From positions 147,673-211,672 of the forward strand of contig NZ_VTXI01000007.1 in the NCBI RefSeq assembly GCF_013114545.1: 64,000 bases of DNA. Reading direction: 5' to 3'. This document shows positions 54,042-63,278 of this stretch, one piece after another. This DNA comes from Vibrio sp. RE86 (GTDB lineage: Bacteria; Pseudomonadota; Gammaproteobacteria; Enterobacterales; Vibrionaceae). The position numbers were made by a program, and so were the translations under genes. The first letter of the stretch is position 1. Each line of letters starts with the position of its first letter. The notes beneath the pieces are model-generated. The model made no database searches, was not told the origin of the DNA, and saw only the letters and a program-made list of their open reading frames with translations.

Positions 54042-56791
54042 TGTCCAACCGCAGTACCACTTTGCTTTTTTTATTTGCATGTTTGCCATTACTTTCTGAC
54101 TTTGCATATGGCCAACAGATACCTGAAGGTTTTGAGGAACTTTTTGAACAATCGAACGAACCAATTCGTCTAAGAAATCTTGATGGTACCTTCAGCTCTC
54201 CTATCAATATGGTTGTGTCTTTTGAAACAATTAAGCTCGATGGAACGAACCAAGATTCAATTAATTCCTTCAAACAGTACTTAGAAAAAAATGCGATTTC
54301 TAGAGAATTTCAACAAAAAATTCTGGATGATTTATTGATTGGCCTGGATGACAGAAATTTGTGCCTTGGAAATATTTCGGAATGTCAGATTTATCCAGAA
54401 ACGTACGAGTTGGTACACAACTATAATGACAAAGAACTGTATTTATTCGTAGCTCCAGAAGTTCTATCTTATCAAAGTCGCAGTAGCGCCAATAAATACC
54501 ATAATGCAGAAAGCAAAAATAATGGTCTCATAAACTCATTCGATCTATTTGTGAGCGCATATGAAGAGCAAGACTCTCTTGTTTCACTCAACGATGATAC
54601 GATTTTAGGCCTTCCTTATGGTTACTTGAAAAGTGACGTGAACGTTACCAATAGTGATTCTGGGTCGGAAGTCTATGAAGCCGCTTATCATCTAGACGTA
54701 GACGCGTACTCAATAAAAGCGGGTCACTTTGAATTTGAACCAGAAGTGAACTCGACTGATTTTCTTAATAATACGGCTAGATTAAGTCAAAACTCGATCC
54801 TATTCGGATCATCAGAGAAGTTACTTGTTGGTGGTGTTAATAGCGACAAAATGTTGAATTTCTATGTACCTACAAGTGGCAGTGTTCAAGTTTTTCGTGA
54901 TGACCGATTAATCTACCAGAATAACGTGTCTGAAGGCCAAAATAGTATTTCTTACAACGAGTTACCTAGGGGGCGTTACGAAGCGAGATTGGAAGTGTCA
55001 AGTGGGGGGGAAGTTATAAACTCTCAAGTATACCAGGTGTATAACTCCAACAGCGATTCACTGGCCGAAGGGGAGTTAGACTACGTGTTTTCTGCCGGAA
55101 TGTTCGCTGATAGCAATTTCCAGAATGAATCCGATATTGTGTCGGTAGAAAATGATCCATATGCCAAGTTTCTAGCAAATTATCAGGTAAACCGTTCTTT
55201 TCAAATCGGTATTGGCGGCTTAGTGTCAGACCTTGGTAGCATGAAAACCGTTGGCGGCGCGTATAACCTAATAGACTTAAACCTGACGGCAGAAGCGGTT
55301 TACAGTCAGTTTGATAATGCGAGTATTGTTACAGCGAACCTGGGTGTACCGTATGTAAACGTTTCTTATGAAGAATTGAACAATAAAAATGGAGATCCAG
55401 TCGCCTCATTTATGTATGGACACGCTGACTATGCTCGCTTGTCAATCAACTCCTCTTATAGTTTTGATCGAGGGCAATCAATTTACGCTGTGTACTCCTT
55501 GAACAATGATACCTCTCTAACGGGTATTAATGCAGGAGAAGAACAAGAGTCGCAATTTGTTTCTGTTGGGTACAGTACGCCTACAATATTAGACTCTCGA
55601 CTCAACTTAAATGTCGACTATACCGACGCGACGAATGAAACGTCACTGAGCCTATTGTGGACGGTTCCTCTCTCTGAGGCTGTCGATGCGATCACAGGTG
55701 TGACGTCATCCGATACTGCGATCAGTCAATTTAAGACAACAGTAAGGCGAAGCGACCTGATTGATTCGGATTCATTCAATACATCATTGGAAGTCAGTAA
55801 TACGTATGATCGTGGACAAAACGATATGTACCAAGACGCTCTATTGTCCGCAGACGGAAGTAACGAATACGCCAATATGAATGGTTCTATTAGTCTTTCG
55901 ACCAATAGTGGTTCAGGCATCAACGCAAGCTTGTCGAGCTCTCAAGTTGCGACTAAATCAGGCATATATGTGACTAATCGTAAAGCGCCTGCTTATACCT
56001 TGATCGACATTGACGAAAAAGAATCAGAAGATCGTATGGGGGAAGAGAAAGGATATTTTGCATTAAAGAAGCAGGGCAAAGACAACAGTCAATTCATCGT
56101 CTATGAAGATCAAACAATAGTGCCTTTGCAAGACTACAGTGCATACAGTGCGACTTTTGACTCAGAAAGTGTAGACCTGTTTAACTCTGGAGATTCTGAA
56201 GTGGATCTATTCAGTCATCCTGGTTCTGTTGCGACTTTGGCGCCCAAAATCAGTCGTGTTGTCTCATTTATAACGTCATTTAATGACATCGCTGAAAAAC
56301 CAATCAGTTCGATTGAATGTACCGGTGAAGGGTGTTTAGAAGTGAATGAAATGACGGATGGTGTATACCGAGTCACTGTACTTGAAGGACTTAATTTCGA
56401 ACTAACGTCTAAGAATAGCCAATGCTTATTGCCATATAAGTTCACATCAACAAATCAGCTTAACTTTGGCCAGAACTACTGCTTGCCAATAGCGGATAGT
56501 CAACAGATGCACACGGTTAAGATTGAAGATGAGACCTTACATGCTTACTACTTGGGTGCTTATCAAACGTCTGATGAGCTAACAAAAGCGGTAATAAAAC
56601 TTGAGTCTCTTGGCTACAAGTTGATTCAAAAATCGGTCGGTGAATTTAAAGCAATCTATATTGCTCGAACAGATGAAAAACTGCCTGAGGTTATCGCTCT
56701 ACATCAAAAAGAAATCGCAAACTTTAAATTATTAGCAAAACGTCTTAACCAAGCAAATAGTGTTAGCTACCCGCTGGCGAGAGTTTATTGA
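54041..56791 (+). CDS. CS1-type fimbrial usher with SPOR-like C-terminus
   Basis: 916 residues. Signal peptide to about 25 (ending FAYG), an N-terminal periplasmic domain, then a large outer-membrane barrel. The segment GSVQVFRDDRLIYQNNVSEG near 285-305, with NELPRGRYEARLEV, corresponds to the TcfC/CooC-type usher signature. At the end, residues about 833-880 (AYYLGAYQTSDELTKAV, then KLESLGYKLI and GEFKAIYIAR) read like a SPOR domain, the fold that binds denuded peptidoglycan. Such a module is not part of the classical usher. It overlaps the preceding gene; the next starts 10 bases after its stop. Confidence 0.75.
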   Translation: MSNRSTTLLFLFACLPLLSDFAYGQQIPEGFEELFEQSNEPIRLRNLDGTFSSPINMVVSFETIKLDGTNQDSINSFKQYLEKNAISREFQQKILDDLLIGLDDRNLCLGNISECQIYPETYELVHNYNDKELYLFVAPEVLSYQSRSSANKYHNAESKNNGLINSFDLFVSAYEEQDSLVSLNDDTILGLPYGYLKSDVNVTNSDSGSEVYEAAYHLDVDAYSIKAGHFEFEPEVNSTDFLNNTARLSQNSILFGSSEKLLVGGVNSDKMLNFYVPTSGSVQVFRDDRLIYQNNVSEGQNSISYNELPRGRYEARLEVSSGGEVINSQVYQVYNSNSDSLAEGELDYVFSAGMFADSNFQNESDIVSVENDPYAKFLANYQVNRSFQIGIGGLVSDLGSMKTVGGAYNLIDLNLTAEAVYSQFDNASIVTANLGVPYVNVSYEELNNKNGDPVASFMYGHADYARLSINSSYSFDRGQSIYAVYSLNNDTSLTGINAGEEQESQFVSVGYSTPTILDSRLNLNVDYTDATNETSLSLLWTVPLSEAVDAITGVTSSDTAISQFKTTVRRSDLIDSDSFNTSLEVSNTYDRGQNDMYQDALLSADGSNEYANMNGSISLSTNSGSGINASLSSSQVATKSGIYVTNRKAPAYTLIDIDEKESEDRMGEEKGYFALKKQGKDNSQFIVYEDQTIVPLQDYSAYSATFDSESVDLFNSGDSEVDLFSHPGSVATLAPKISRVVSFITSFNDIAEKPISSIECTGEGCLEVNEMTDGVYRVTVLEGLNFELTSKNSQCLLPYKFTSTNQLNFGQNYCLPIADSQQMHTVKIEDETLHAYYLGAYQTSDELTKAVIKLESLGYKLIQKSVGEFKAIYIARTDEKLPEVIALHQKEIANFKLLAKRLNQANSVSYPLARVY

Positions 56792-56801
56792 GGTATCCAG
56801 T

Positions 56802-57530
56802 ATGAAAAATAGACAACGATTCGCGATGATACTCTTGTCGCTATCCTACGCCGCTAGCCCATCGGTAAGTGCTTTTACGGTAGACAAAATGATCGTTATT
56901 GCCGATAAAAAGGGTAATGGGACAATCACACTCGCTAATGATGAAGACAAACACATCTTCATCAGTTCAACGGTAGAAGAGCTCTCAATCACCAACGGTG
57001 ACCAGATACATAAAAAAGAGTACACCAGAGACAACTTAGAATCGTGGAAAATGTCGTTGACTCACCAAAAGCTTGCCCTAAAGCCGAGTGAAGAAAAAAC
57101 GATAGGCTTGAGAAACTTGTGCCATACCACCAACTGTAATACTGATAAGGATACGATGTTTTTAGTGTCCTTTTATCCAAGTCGCTATGGTGAGACGGAA
57201 CAAGTATCTGCTGTTGAAATTAATTACGGTTTTGCGCCAGTTTTTGTTATTCCCACACCATTACCTGAGTACAAATATCAGATCAAGAACCTTGGTGACA
57301 AGCTAAGAGTGAGGAATGACAGCAATACGTTGTTAAATGTTCATGCTGACGCATGCAGCTCTGAAAATAAAACCCTCTGTACGCAGAAGTTTGTAGTGTT
57401 GGCGGGTCGAGAAAAAACTTTTCGACTGACAGAAACAATGCGAGCAAATGAACTCGATGTTGCCGTCTATTCATATGATCGAAGCTACTTCAAAACGCAA
57501 GTAGTACAGGTAGGAAATAAAGATGAATAA
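56802..57530 (+). CDS. Fimbrial chaperone, CS1 type
   Basis: 242 residues from ATG 56802 (GAGG eight bases upstream); the frame open before that lies in the usher. Signal peptide (to about 24, ending SVSA). Two Ig-like domains: the first has FTVDKMIVIADKKGNGTI and KLALKPSEEKTIGLRNLC, equivalent to the strand that donates to subunits; the second has KLRVRNDSNTLLNVHADAC. Four cysteines in two pairs. Periplasmic chaperone for the operon's subunits. Overlaps the next gene by eight bases. A paralogue is at 59544. Confidence 0.75.
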   Translation: MKNRQRFAMILLSLSYAASPSVSAFTVDKMIVIADKKGNGTITLANDEDKHIFISSTVEELSITNGDQIHKKEYTRDNLESWKMSLTHQKLALKPSEEKTIGLRNLCHTTNCNTDKDTMFLVSFYPSRYGETEQVSAVEINYGFAPVFVIPTPLPEYKYQIKNLGDKLRVRNDSNTLLNVHADACSSENKTLCTQKFVVLAGREKTFRLTETMRANELDVAVYSYDRSYFKTQVVQVGNKDE

Positions 57531-58551
57531 AGCGTTTTTAACTCTGCTTCTTTGGAGTGTTTTCCAATCCAGTAATGTCTTTGCAGGAATTGAAATAAAA
57601 GGCACGGTTAAAAGTGGCGATATTCAGTGGGATAATGTCACTTACTCAGAGAGCCGATTGGCTCCGAGTACTTGGTCGACCCCACCGTTATTACAAGCTT
57701 CTGATGCATGGGTACCGGGCACATTTGCAAGTAGCCCTGCTAAATCAGTGACGTTCTTTGGTGGTACTGGAGAGGTTACCGCGCCCGTTTCTATCGACAT
57801 CGCCGGTATGCAATACAATACCGCTGGCATGTCATTTGCGATCTCGTCTAGTTCAATAGCGAGCGGGTGTACAGTTGACAAAATTAACCTGCCAGTCGCA
57901 ACTGTTGAAGGGGCTAGCTGTATTTCATCATACAAACTCGTGAATGCGAAGAAAACACAGCCGTTCGTTTTCTATAGACCACTTTTTAACGTCGATACGG
58001 CATCGTTAACTTCTGCATTGTCAGGGCGCTCTGAAGGAGTGTATTCCGCAAGTGTGCCAGTGGTGATTCGATATTACTACGAAAACAACGGCATCATGAC
58101 TTATCGAAATATAAATGAGACCGTGATTTTTGTTATTGATTACCAACCTGTACAACTTGATAACGTGACAGTGATCGGTGACGGAACTATGGTGCCGAAT
58201 TATGACACCACAAATACTCGAGTCACTTCTGATACTCGCTTCGATATCACGGCCACAGGCTATTTTAACAATGGATTAGCGCTAACGTTATCCAATCCTG
58301 ATTATGAGTTAGTCAATTCTACGGATCCAAGCATCACTATTCCATATACGATCAATTGTCCGCAGTGCAGTGAGCTCGAGCTTGTAAGAGATGGTGTGCT
58401 CATGAACGAGAAGACTGATATTGCGCGAGGGATTGGTGTTCAAACTAGTATCAATTTCAATTTAGATTTTAGCTATGACGTAGATGGTAGAAACATTGTT
58501 AGTGGAGACTATTCAGACAGCGTAACTATCATTTTGGAACCGGGAATATAA
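57523..58551 (+). CDS. Tip adhesin-like fimbrial protein
   Basis: 342 residues. Signal peptide (ending SNVFAG), a first half of about 150 residues with two cysteines (GCTVDK and GASCISS) and a second beta domain with CPQC near 285 and a C-terminal strand YSDSVTIILEPGI. CS1-family tip adhesins (CooD/CfaE) have two domains with the pilin-like domain last, which this layout matches; its sequence is not similar enough for me to name a homologue. It overlaps the chaperone gene by eight bases and the barrel gene by TAATG. Receptor unknown. Confidence 0.6.
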   Translation: MNKAFLTLLLWSVFQSSNVFAGIEIKGTVKSGDIQWDNVTYSESRLAPSTWSTPPLLQASDAWVPGTFASSPAKSVTFFGGTGEVTAPVSIDIAGMQYNTAGMSFAISSSSIASGCTVDKINLPVATVEGASCISSYKLVNAKKTQPFVFYRPLFNVDTASLTSALSGRSEGVYSASVPVVIRYYYENNGIMTYRNINETVIFVIDYQPVQLDNVTVIGDGTMVPNYDTTNTRVTSDTRFDITATGYFNNGLALTLSNPDYELVNSTDPSITIPYTINCPQCSELELVRDGVLMNEKTDIARGIGVQTSINFNLDFSYDVDGRNIVSGDYSDSVTIILEPGI

Positions 58552-59333
58552 TGAAGAAAACAGTTTATTTAATTACGGCTTTCTTAGTCGCTCCTTGTAC
58601 ATTGGCCCAAACAATAGCAACCCCGATTGACTTGCGCGGAGGACTTGCCTTCTCAGTGGTTGATACCAATAAAGTGGAGAAGGAAGGCTTAGGTTATAGC
58701 ATTGGCGCAGGCTATCACGTTAATAAAAATGTGAGATTTCAACTGAGCTATGCTGACTACGGCTCTTTAGGGGGAGAAAACCTAGGCGTTAAGTTTACTC
58801 ATCTGGATATAAATGGTGTACTGCCGTTGAGTGATTATGCTTCTATCTATATAGGGGGAGGCGGTTCATACTCAGCCAATGACACTGATCTAACGGCCAA
58901 TATTGGACTGGATTATACCATTGACAAGAATTGGAGCGTCGACGTTTCTTACCGAGGTATTTTTGACGCAGGAGTATCTCAACAAGATCTGTATGCGTTC
59001 AACACAATGATCGTTTACCGCTTCACTGAAGAGGTCGCAGATACAGAGCCAAGAGTTGAATTGCGCCCAATCGAGCAAAAATCGCCCGTGGTCACGCCGC
59101 CTATAGTGGAAAAATCGTCACTGGAAAAGGTTGTTGAACCGAACCGTCCGCTCGTTTCTCACGAAACGCAGTGTGAGTCTGGTATTACTCAGTATCGACT
59201 CAAAGATGGCGAATATCTTAACTTGATTGCAAGAAGGCACGATATTTCATTAAACGAGCTTATCAATATCAACGTTTGTCCGGCAGGAATCTTGACTTCG
59301 TGTATCCAGGAGAAAAAATTTTCGTTCCACTGA
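58551..59333 (+). CDS. OmpA-like barrel protein with (frameshifted) LysM domain
   Basis: 260 residues in this sequence. Signal peptide (1-19), an eight-strand OmpA-like barrel (about 25-160; GYSIGAGYHVNKNVRFQLSYADYG, YIGGGGSYS), a Pro/Glu linker and a LysM module (about 212-245; QYRLKDGEYLNLIARRHDIS). The LysM end is broken: after ICPAG-like NVCPAG the frame runs into ILTSCIQ and stops at 59333. Shifting by one base at about 59289 gives LDFVYPGEKIFVPLIRCK, a normal LysM ending, with stop at 59345-59347. A one-base loss or a sequencing error is indicated. Last gene of the pilus operon. Confidence 0.7.
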   Translation: MKKTVYLITAFLVAPCTLAQTIATPIDLRGGLAFSVVDTNKVEKEGLGYSIGAGYHVNKNVRFQLSYADYGSLGGENLGVKFTHLDINGVLPLSDYASIYIGGGGSYSANDTDLTANIGLDYTIDKNWSVDVSYRGIFDAGVSQQDLYAFNTMIVYRFTEEVADTEPRVELRPIEQKSPVVTPPIVEKSSLEKVVEPNRPLVSHETQCESGITQYRLKDGEYLNLIARRHDISLNELININVCPAGILTSCIQEKKFSFH

Positions 59334-59372
59334 TTCGCTGTAAATAATACCTCCCTTCATACTCGCAGCAAC

Positions 59373-59399
59373 ACTACTAGCTATCTAGTAGTTTTTTTT
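59373..59399 (+). terminator. Terminator of the pilus operon
   Basis: ACTACTAG (59373-59380) and CTAGTAGT (59385-59392) with loop CTAT and eight T, 40 bases past the last gene. Confidence 0.9.
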
Positions 59400-59543
59400 G
59401 TGCATATTGAAAGTTTGAAAATTAAGTATGCCCAATCAACTTACGACTTCAGTGAATATAATAGTCTCTTAAGGAACACCTCACAGTATTTATAGGGAGA
59501 ATAAGCACTGTTATTACGAGTAATTTAATACAAGAGATGAAAA

Positions 59544-60299
59544 ATGAGACTAAATAAAATAGCAACGCTAACCACTATTCTAGGCACTTTATGTCTTTCC
59601 TCAGCAGCCAATGCGTTTAACGTTGACAAAATGATTGTTGTAGCTGACGAAAAAGGCAATGGGATTGTTAATTTAATTAACGATGAAGCGCACCCTTTAT
59701 TTGTCAAATCACATATTCAAGAAATCCGTATCGATAATGGCTCTGAGATAGTCAGAACTGACTATAGCCGAGAAAACTTAACCGATTGGAAGGTCTCGCT
59801 AACTAACTCAAAACTGGTGTTGAAACCAGGTGAAGAAAAGAGTGTGGGTATTCGCAGTCTGTGTCATCAGGTTTCTTGCGACAATAGTAAAGATCTGATG
59901 TTTATGCTGCCATTTACGCCAAGCCGGTACAATCCAACTGGTGAAAAACTGACCGGCGTTGAAATTAATTATGGTTTCTCTCCGCTCTATATTATCCCGA
60001 CTACTGAACCTCGCTTAGATTATAAGCTCTTTAACCAAGGTGAAGAATTACGAGTCGTAAATAATAGCAATACAATGATTAATGTGTATGTCGACTCTTG
60101 TAACGACGACAATAAATCAAATTGCAAACAAAAATACTCTGTCGTTAAATCAAATTGCAAACAAAAATACTCTGTCGTATCTGGCAGGGACAAAACGTTT
60201 CCTCTCGCAAAAAATATGCAAAGTGAGCGACTTGATGTTACCGTCACCTCCTACGATAAAAAGTATTCTAACGAGATGGAACTAGATATCCAGGAATAG
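59544..60299 (+). CDS. Second CS1-type chaperone (paralogue of 56802-57530)
   Basis: 251 residues. Signal peptide (ending SSAANA), then FNVDKMIVVADEKGNGIV, the same start as the operon chaperone, with matching downstream blocks such as KLVLKPGEEKS and VEINYGFSPL. It stands outside the operon, with its own upstream region and no usher. Residues of SNCKQKYSVV are present twice in tandem due to a 33-base duplication; without it the protein would be close in length to its paralogue. Possibly serves the lipoprotein at 60486 or is a spare chaperone; not known. Confidence 0.7.
   Translation: MRLNKIATLTTILGTLCLSSAANAFNVDKMIVVADEKGNGIVNLINDEAHPLFVKSHIQEIRIDNGSEIVRTDYSRENLTDWKVSLTNSKLVLKPGEEKSVGIRSLCHQVSCDNSKDLMFMLPFTPSRYNPTGEKLTGVEINYGFSPLYIIPTTEPRLDYKLFNQGEELRVVNNSNTMINVYVDSCNDDNKSNCKQKYSVVKSNCKQKYSVVSGRDKTFPLAKNMQSERLDVTVTSYDKKYSNEMELDIQE
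60114..60179 (+). repeat. Tandem 33-base duplication inside the second chaperone
   Basis: Copies at 60114-60146 and 60147-60179 differ only in the last base. In-frame addition of 11 residues (KSNCKQKYSVV) in the second Ig-like domain. The paralogous chaperone has this segment once. Near-identity points to a recent slippage event. Confidence 0.92.
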
Positions 60300-60485
60300 G
60301 TACACCAAAAATATAATTTTATCCCTTTAAATTATAAATTCTGATTAAGGTTGCTAACATTAGTAACCCTTGCCTTCAACCGACATGGCATAACTTATTT
60401 TAGCAAACTTTGAATGCCCAATACACGATTAAAGATATCCCATAAAGTCAAAATTGAACTTAGTGAAAATTTATAGGTAGGTACT

Positions 60486-63122
60486 ATGAACCTTCTAAAC
60501 AATAAGCTGCGGAGGGAAGTTCCCGTATTGTTTGCCGTCGCTGCTACGCTTACGCTTTTCGGGTGCGGTGGCGAGGGCAGTGAAAAAAGTGTCGAAAGCT
60601 CAGCTAGTGGTTCACCTAGCAGTCAAAGCGCGACGCTTTCCGCTGAAGACGCCACCTACTCAACCGGCTACGCCGAGTCATTTGAGGTTGATCTGTCGTC
60701 AAAGGTATTATCATCAACTGGTGGTGGCTTCACGCTTAGTGAAGTTGAGGTCTTGTCTAATAATGATAGCTGTCAATTGGAGAGTATGACGGCAACAGGG
60801 TTTGTAATTTTAGCATCAGATACCAAAGTGTGTGACTATCGATATCATGTGACCCCTACAACATTAGCCCCAATGAGCCGTACGGCTGAAGCGTCAGCGC
60901 CAATGGACAACAATGGTGACTCAGGAGCTTCAAGTGAAGCGATTGCGCGAGTTGCTGTTAGTAGTGCCCCAAATGAAACTGAACTCACCCCGGTGAGTGC
61001 GACTACCTTTGTTGACGAAAGTGCGTCGGTTTCGTTGAAAGCGGAGTTAGATAATGTCGGCTTCACACTGGGTGATGAGTTCGTGTTAACAGACGTTACT
61101 TTACCATTCGGTCGAGCTAGTGTGGCCGACGTTAATCCTACTGATGATCAAGTTATTGATTATACGCCACCGGCTGGTTTTACCGGTATCGACCGTATTT
61201 TATATACATTAGAAGATTCTGCAAATGGGCTGGTATTAATGGGTGTTTTGGACATGGCAGTGGGCCACGAAGCAAATTATGGGTTCTCGATACAAGCTAA
61301 TCCAGAGTACGCTGATTGGGTTGAAGTGAATGATCAAGTTGATATTGACATTAGTGACTATGTGGTCTCCGAAGACGGCGATGACTATCAGGTTGTGTAT
61401 GCAGATGTGTTTGATGCATCTGCTAGCGTTAAAGATCCAACAGATGTTTCAAATAAAACGATTGTGTTCTCCGCTGCAGAGTCAGGTACATATGACATAA
61501 GCTATGCAGTGAGTGATCACAATGGCACGTATGATATGGGATCTGTTCGAGTACGTGTTTTCGACCAAATAGAAGTGTGGGACGAAATTTACTATAATTT
61601 ATCTACATTTAGCTCTCCGCTGACGGTCGTTGAAGCTGATGCGTTAGGTACACCCTACGATGACAGTAGTTTGTTAGAAACTCCTTATACTATGGCGCTA
61701 ATGACGTTGGCGCAAGGTACTAATGCGTGTAGTGCAATGGGGGGAATATTACCGTCCGAGACCACACTACTAGATAGTAGATTCTCAAGTCGAGTGGTAG
61801 ATGAAGACTGGCCTACTGGCCACGGTTATATGACTTCAGAAGGTAGCAGTGTGGACGTGCTGTCAGGAGGTTTCACTGGGTATAATACAGGTTATGTTAC
61901 ATGTGAATTTCTGCCGGCGTCAAAAGATTTTCAAGTTGTTTCCTCAACGAATAGTGCAACTGCAAACGATTCTGATCCAATTGAGGTAGAGGTTCTAGTG
62001 TCTGATTCTGATGGTTTCGCTGTCAGTGACGAACCTGTCGACGTGACTTCTAGTAGTAAGAATATCAACTTCGTTGATCAAGTTGTCTATACAGATGACC
62101 AAGGTAGAGCTTCATTTTCGGGAACGAGCAGCGTAGCGGAAGAAATGACGCTGACACTGAATTACAGAGACTCAACTGAGACTGTGGACGTAGAGTTTAT
62201 CCCTGATGCAACGACCGCTAAAGTGACTATTGTCGACGATGATTCTGTATATGCTGTAGTCGACAACGCACCTATTCTTACAGCTGTTGTGGACGACTTT
62301 GGCAACGCAGTGACGTTTGAAAACGTTGCGTTTAGCACTAGTGACAGCATCTCTTTTACTGAAAACAACGTTTCCGTGAATGCTGACGGGGAAGCAGATA
62401 ATGCTGTTCAATTCACAGGCAGCGGTATTACCGAGCTGACAGAGACTGAATATTCTGTAATGCTTGACAATGGTGACAGCCAGACAGGGACAATCACTTG
62501 GGCACCATCTGAAGATCTTCCAGTGACTGATCATCAATTCTGGGTTAATAAGGAATCTAACGGAGGTGCAGAAGGTTCTGCGGATTATAGATTTACATCT
62601 GAAGGGATTCTTATAACCAAATCGTTTTCTCCCATGTATGCACTTTATGATAAAGCTTATACTGAAGGTACCTTTTTGCTCAAGGCAGAAATAACTTCGG
62701 TTGCAGCAAATGACAATGGAAGCTTTGCCATTTATTTGCAGCAATCCCATGATGGTAGTGGCATTGATAGCGTCCCATTGACCGGTGCAAGCGACTCAGC
62801 GATTATATCGGATAAAGGCACCGGTATTGTAGTGAGTTATTATAACGCCGACAGCCTCAAAGTATATCAAGATGGGGCGCAAGTAGGAACAGTATTCAAT
62901 AATCCTCCTTTATCGAGTACCAAAACCTATTTATGGTTTGAGAAAATCAATAACCAGGTTGAAATTTCGATAAATACTGTTGACGTTAAACCCTCGGTAC
63001 CTTTTGCTAGTGTAAGCGCACAGTTTGGAAATGGTGTACCATATTGGTTAGCCATTTCTTCTGTTACCAACACAACTACTCACGATCGTTACTTCGAAAA
63101 TATACGCATTTCGGCTTATTAA
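60486..63122 (+). CDS. Large Ig-like surface lipoprotein
   Basis: 878 residues. Lipobox LTLFGC at about residue 22-27 gives an outer-membrane-anchored lipoprotein, followed by a Ser/Gly linker. Ig-like or cadherin-like segments come next (PPAGFTGIDRILYTLED near 225; DSDGFAVSDEPVDVTSSS near 505; VDDFGNAVTFENVAFST near 600), with a cysteine-bearing C-type-lectin-like region (about 370-480; NACSAMGG to YVTCEF). The end (about 685-878) looks like a jelly-roll/lectin domain. The signature of an adhesin; ligand unknown. AGGTAGG precedes the ATG. Not operonic with the pilus; adjacent to the second chaperone. Confidence 0.65.
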   Translation: MNLLNNKLRREVPVLFAVAATLTLFGCGGEGSEKSVESSASGSPSSQSATLSAEDATYSTGYAESFEVDLSSKVLSSTGGGFTLSEVEVLSNNDSCQLESMTATGFVILASDTKVCDYRYHVTPTTLAPMSRTAEASAPMDNNGDSGASSEAIARVAVSSAPNETELTPVSATTFVDESASVSLKAELDNVGFTLGDEFVLTDVTLPFGRASVADVNPTDDQVIDYTPPAGFTGIDRILYTLEDSANGLVLMGVLDMAVGHEANYGFSIQANPEYADWVEVNDQVDIDISDYVVSEDGDDYQVVYADVFDASASVKDPTDVSNKTIVFSAAESGTYDISYAVSDHNGTYDMGSVRVRVFDQIEVWDEIYYNLSTFSSPLTVVEADALGTPYDDSSLLETPYTMALMTLAQGTNACSAMGGILPSETTLLDSRFSSRVVDEDWPTGHGYMTSEGSSVDVLSGGFTGYNTGYVTCEFLPASKDFQVVSSTNSATANDSDPIEVEVLVSDSDGFAVSDEPVDVTSSSKNINFVDQVVYTDDQGRASFSGTSSVAEEMTLTLNYRDSTETVDVEFIPDATTAKVTIVDDDSVYAVVDNAPILTAVVDDFGNAVTFENVAFSTSDSISFTENNVSVNADGEADNAVQFTGSGITELTETEYSVMLDNGDSQTGTITWAPSEDLPVTDHQFWVNKESNGGAEGSADYRFTSEGILITKSFSPMYALYDKAYTEGTFLLKAEITSVAANDNGSFAIYLQQSHDGSGIDSVPLTGASDSAIISDKGTGIVVSYYNADSLKVYQDGAQVGTVFNNPPLSSTKTYLWFEKINNQVEISINTVDVKPSVPFASVSAQFGNGVPYWLAISSVTNTTTHDRYFENIRISAY

Positions 63123-63169
63123 TGCTGATATATAAAATTGAACAGATTTAAATTTTGTTTTCAACTCTA

Positions 63170-63193
63170 AACCACCTGCTCTCGTAGGTGGTT
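63170..63193 (+). terminator. Hairpin after the lipoprotein gene
   Basis: AACCACCT (63170-63177) and AGGTGGTT (63186-63193), eight-base arms with loop GCTCTCGT. A weak T tail (TATCGTTT) follows. Confidence 0.75.
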
Positions 63194-63278
63194 ATCGTTT
63201 GGTTAGGCTTGGTTTGGCTTGTAGTTCTACCCATGTTAAATGCTCCGTTGATTTTTAGCGAAGTCGAAGAGGGGCAAC

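Noticed and set aside
60114..60179. CRISPR-like repeat
   Set aside because: Only two adjacent copies without spacers, in frame inside a chaperone gene; it is a tandem duplication.
62172..62750. 192-codon ORF antisense to the lipoprotein gene
   Set aside because: Shadow frame; unlikely composition, entirely inside the coding sequence of the large lipoprotein.
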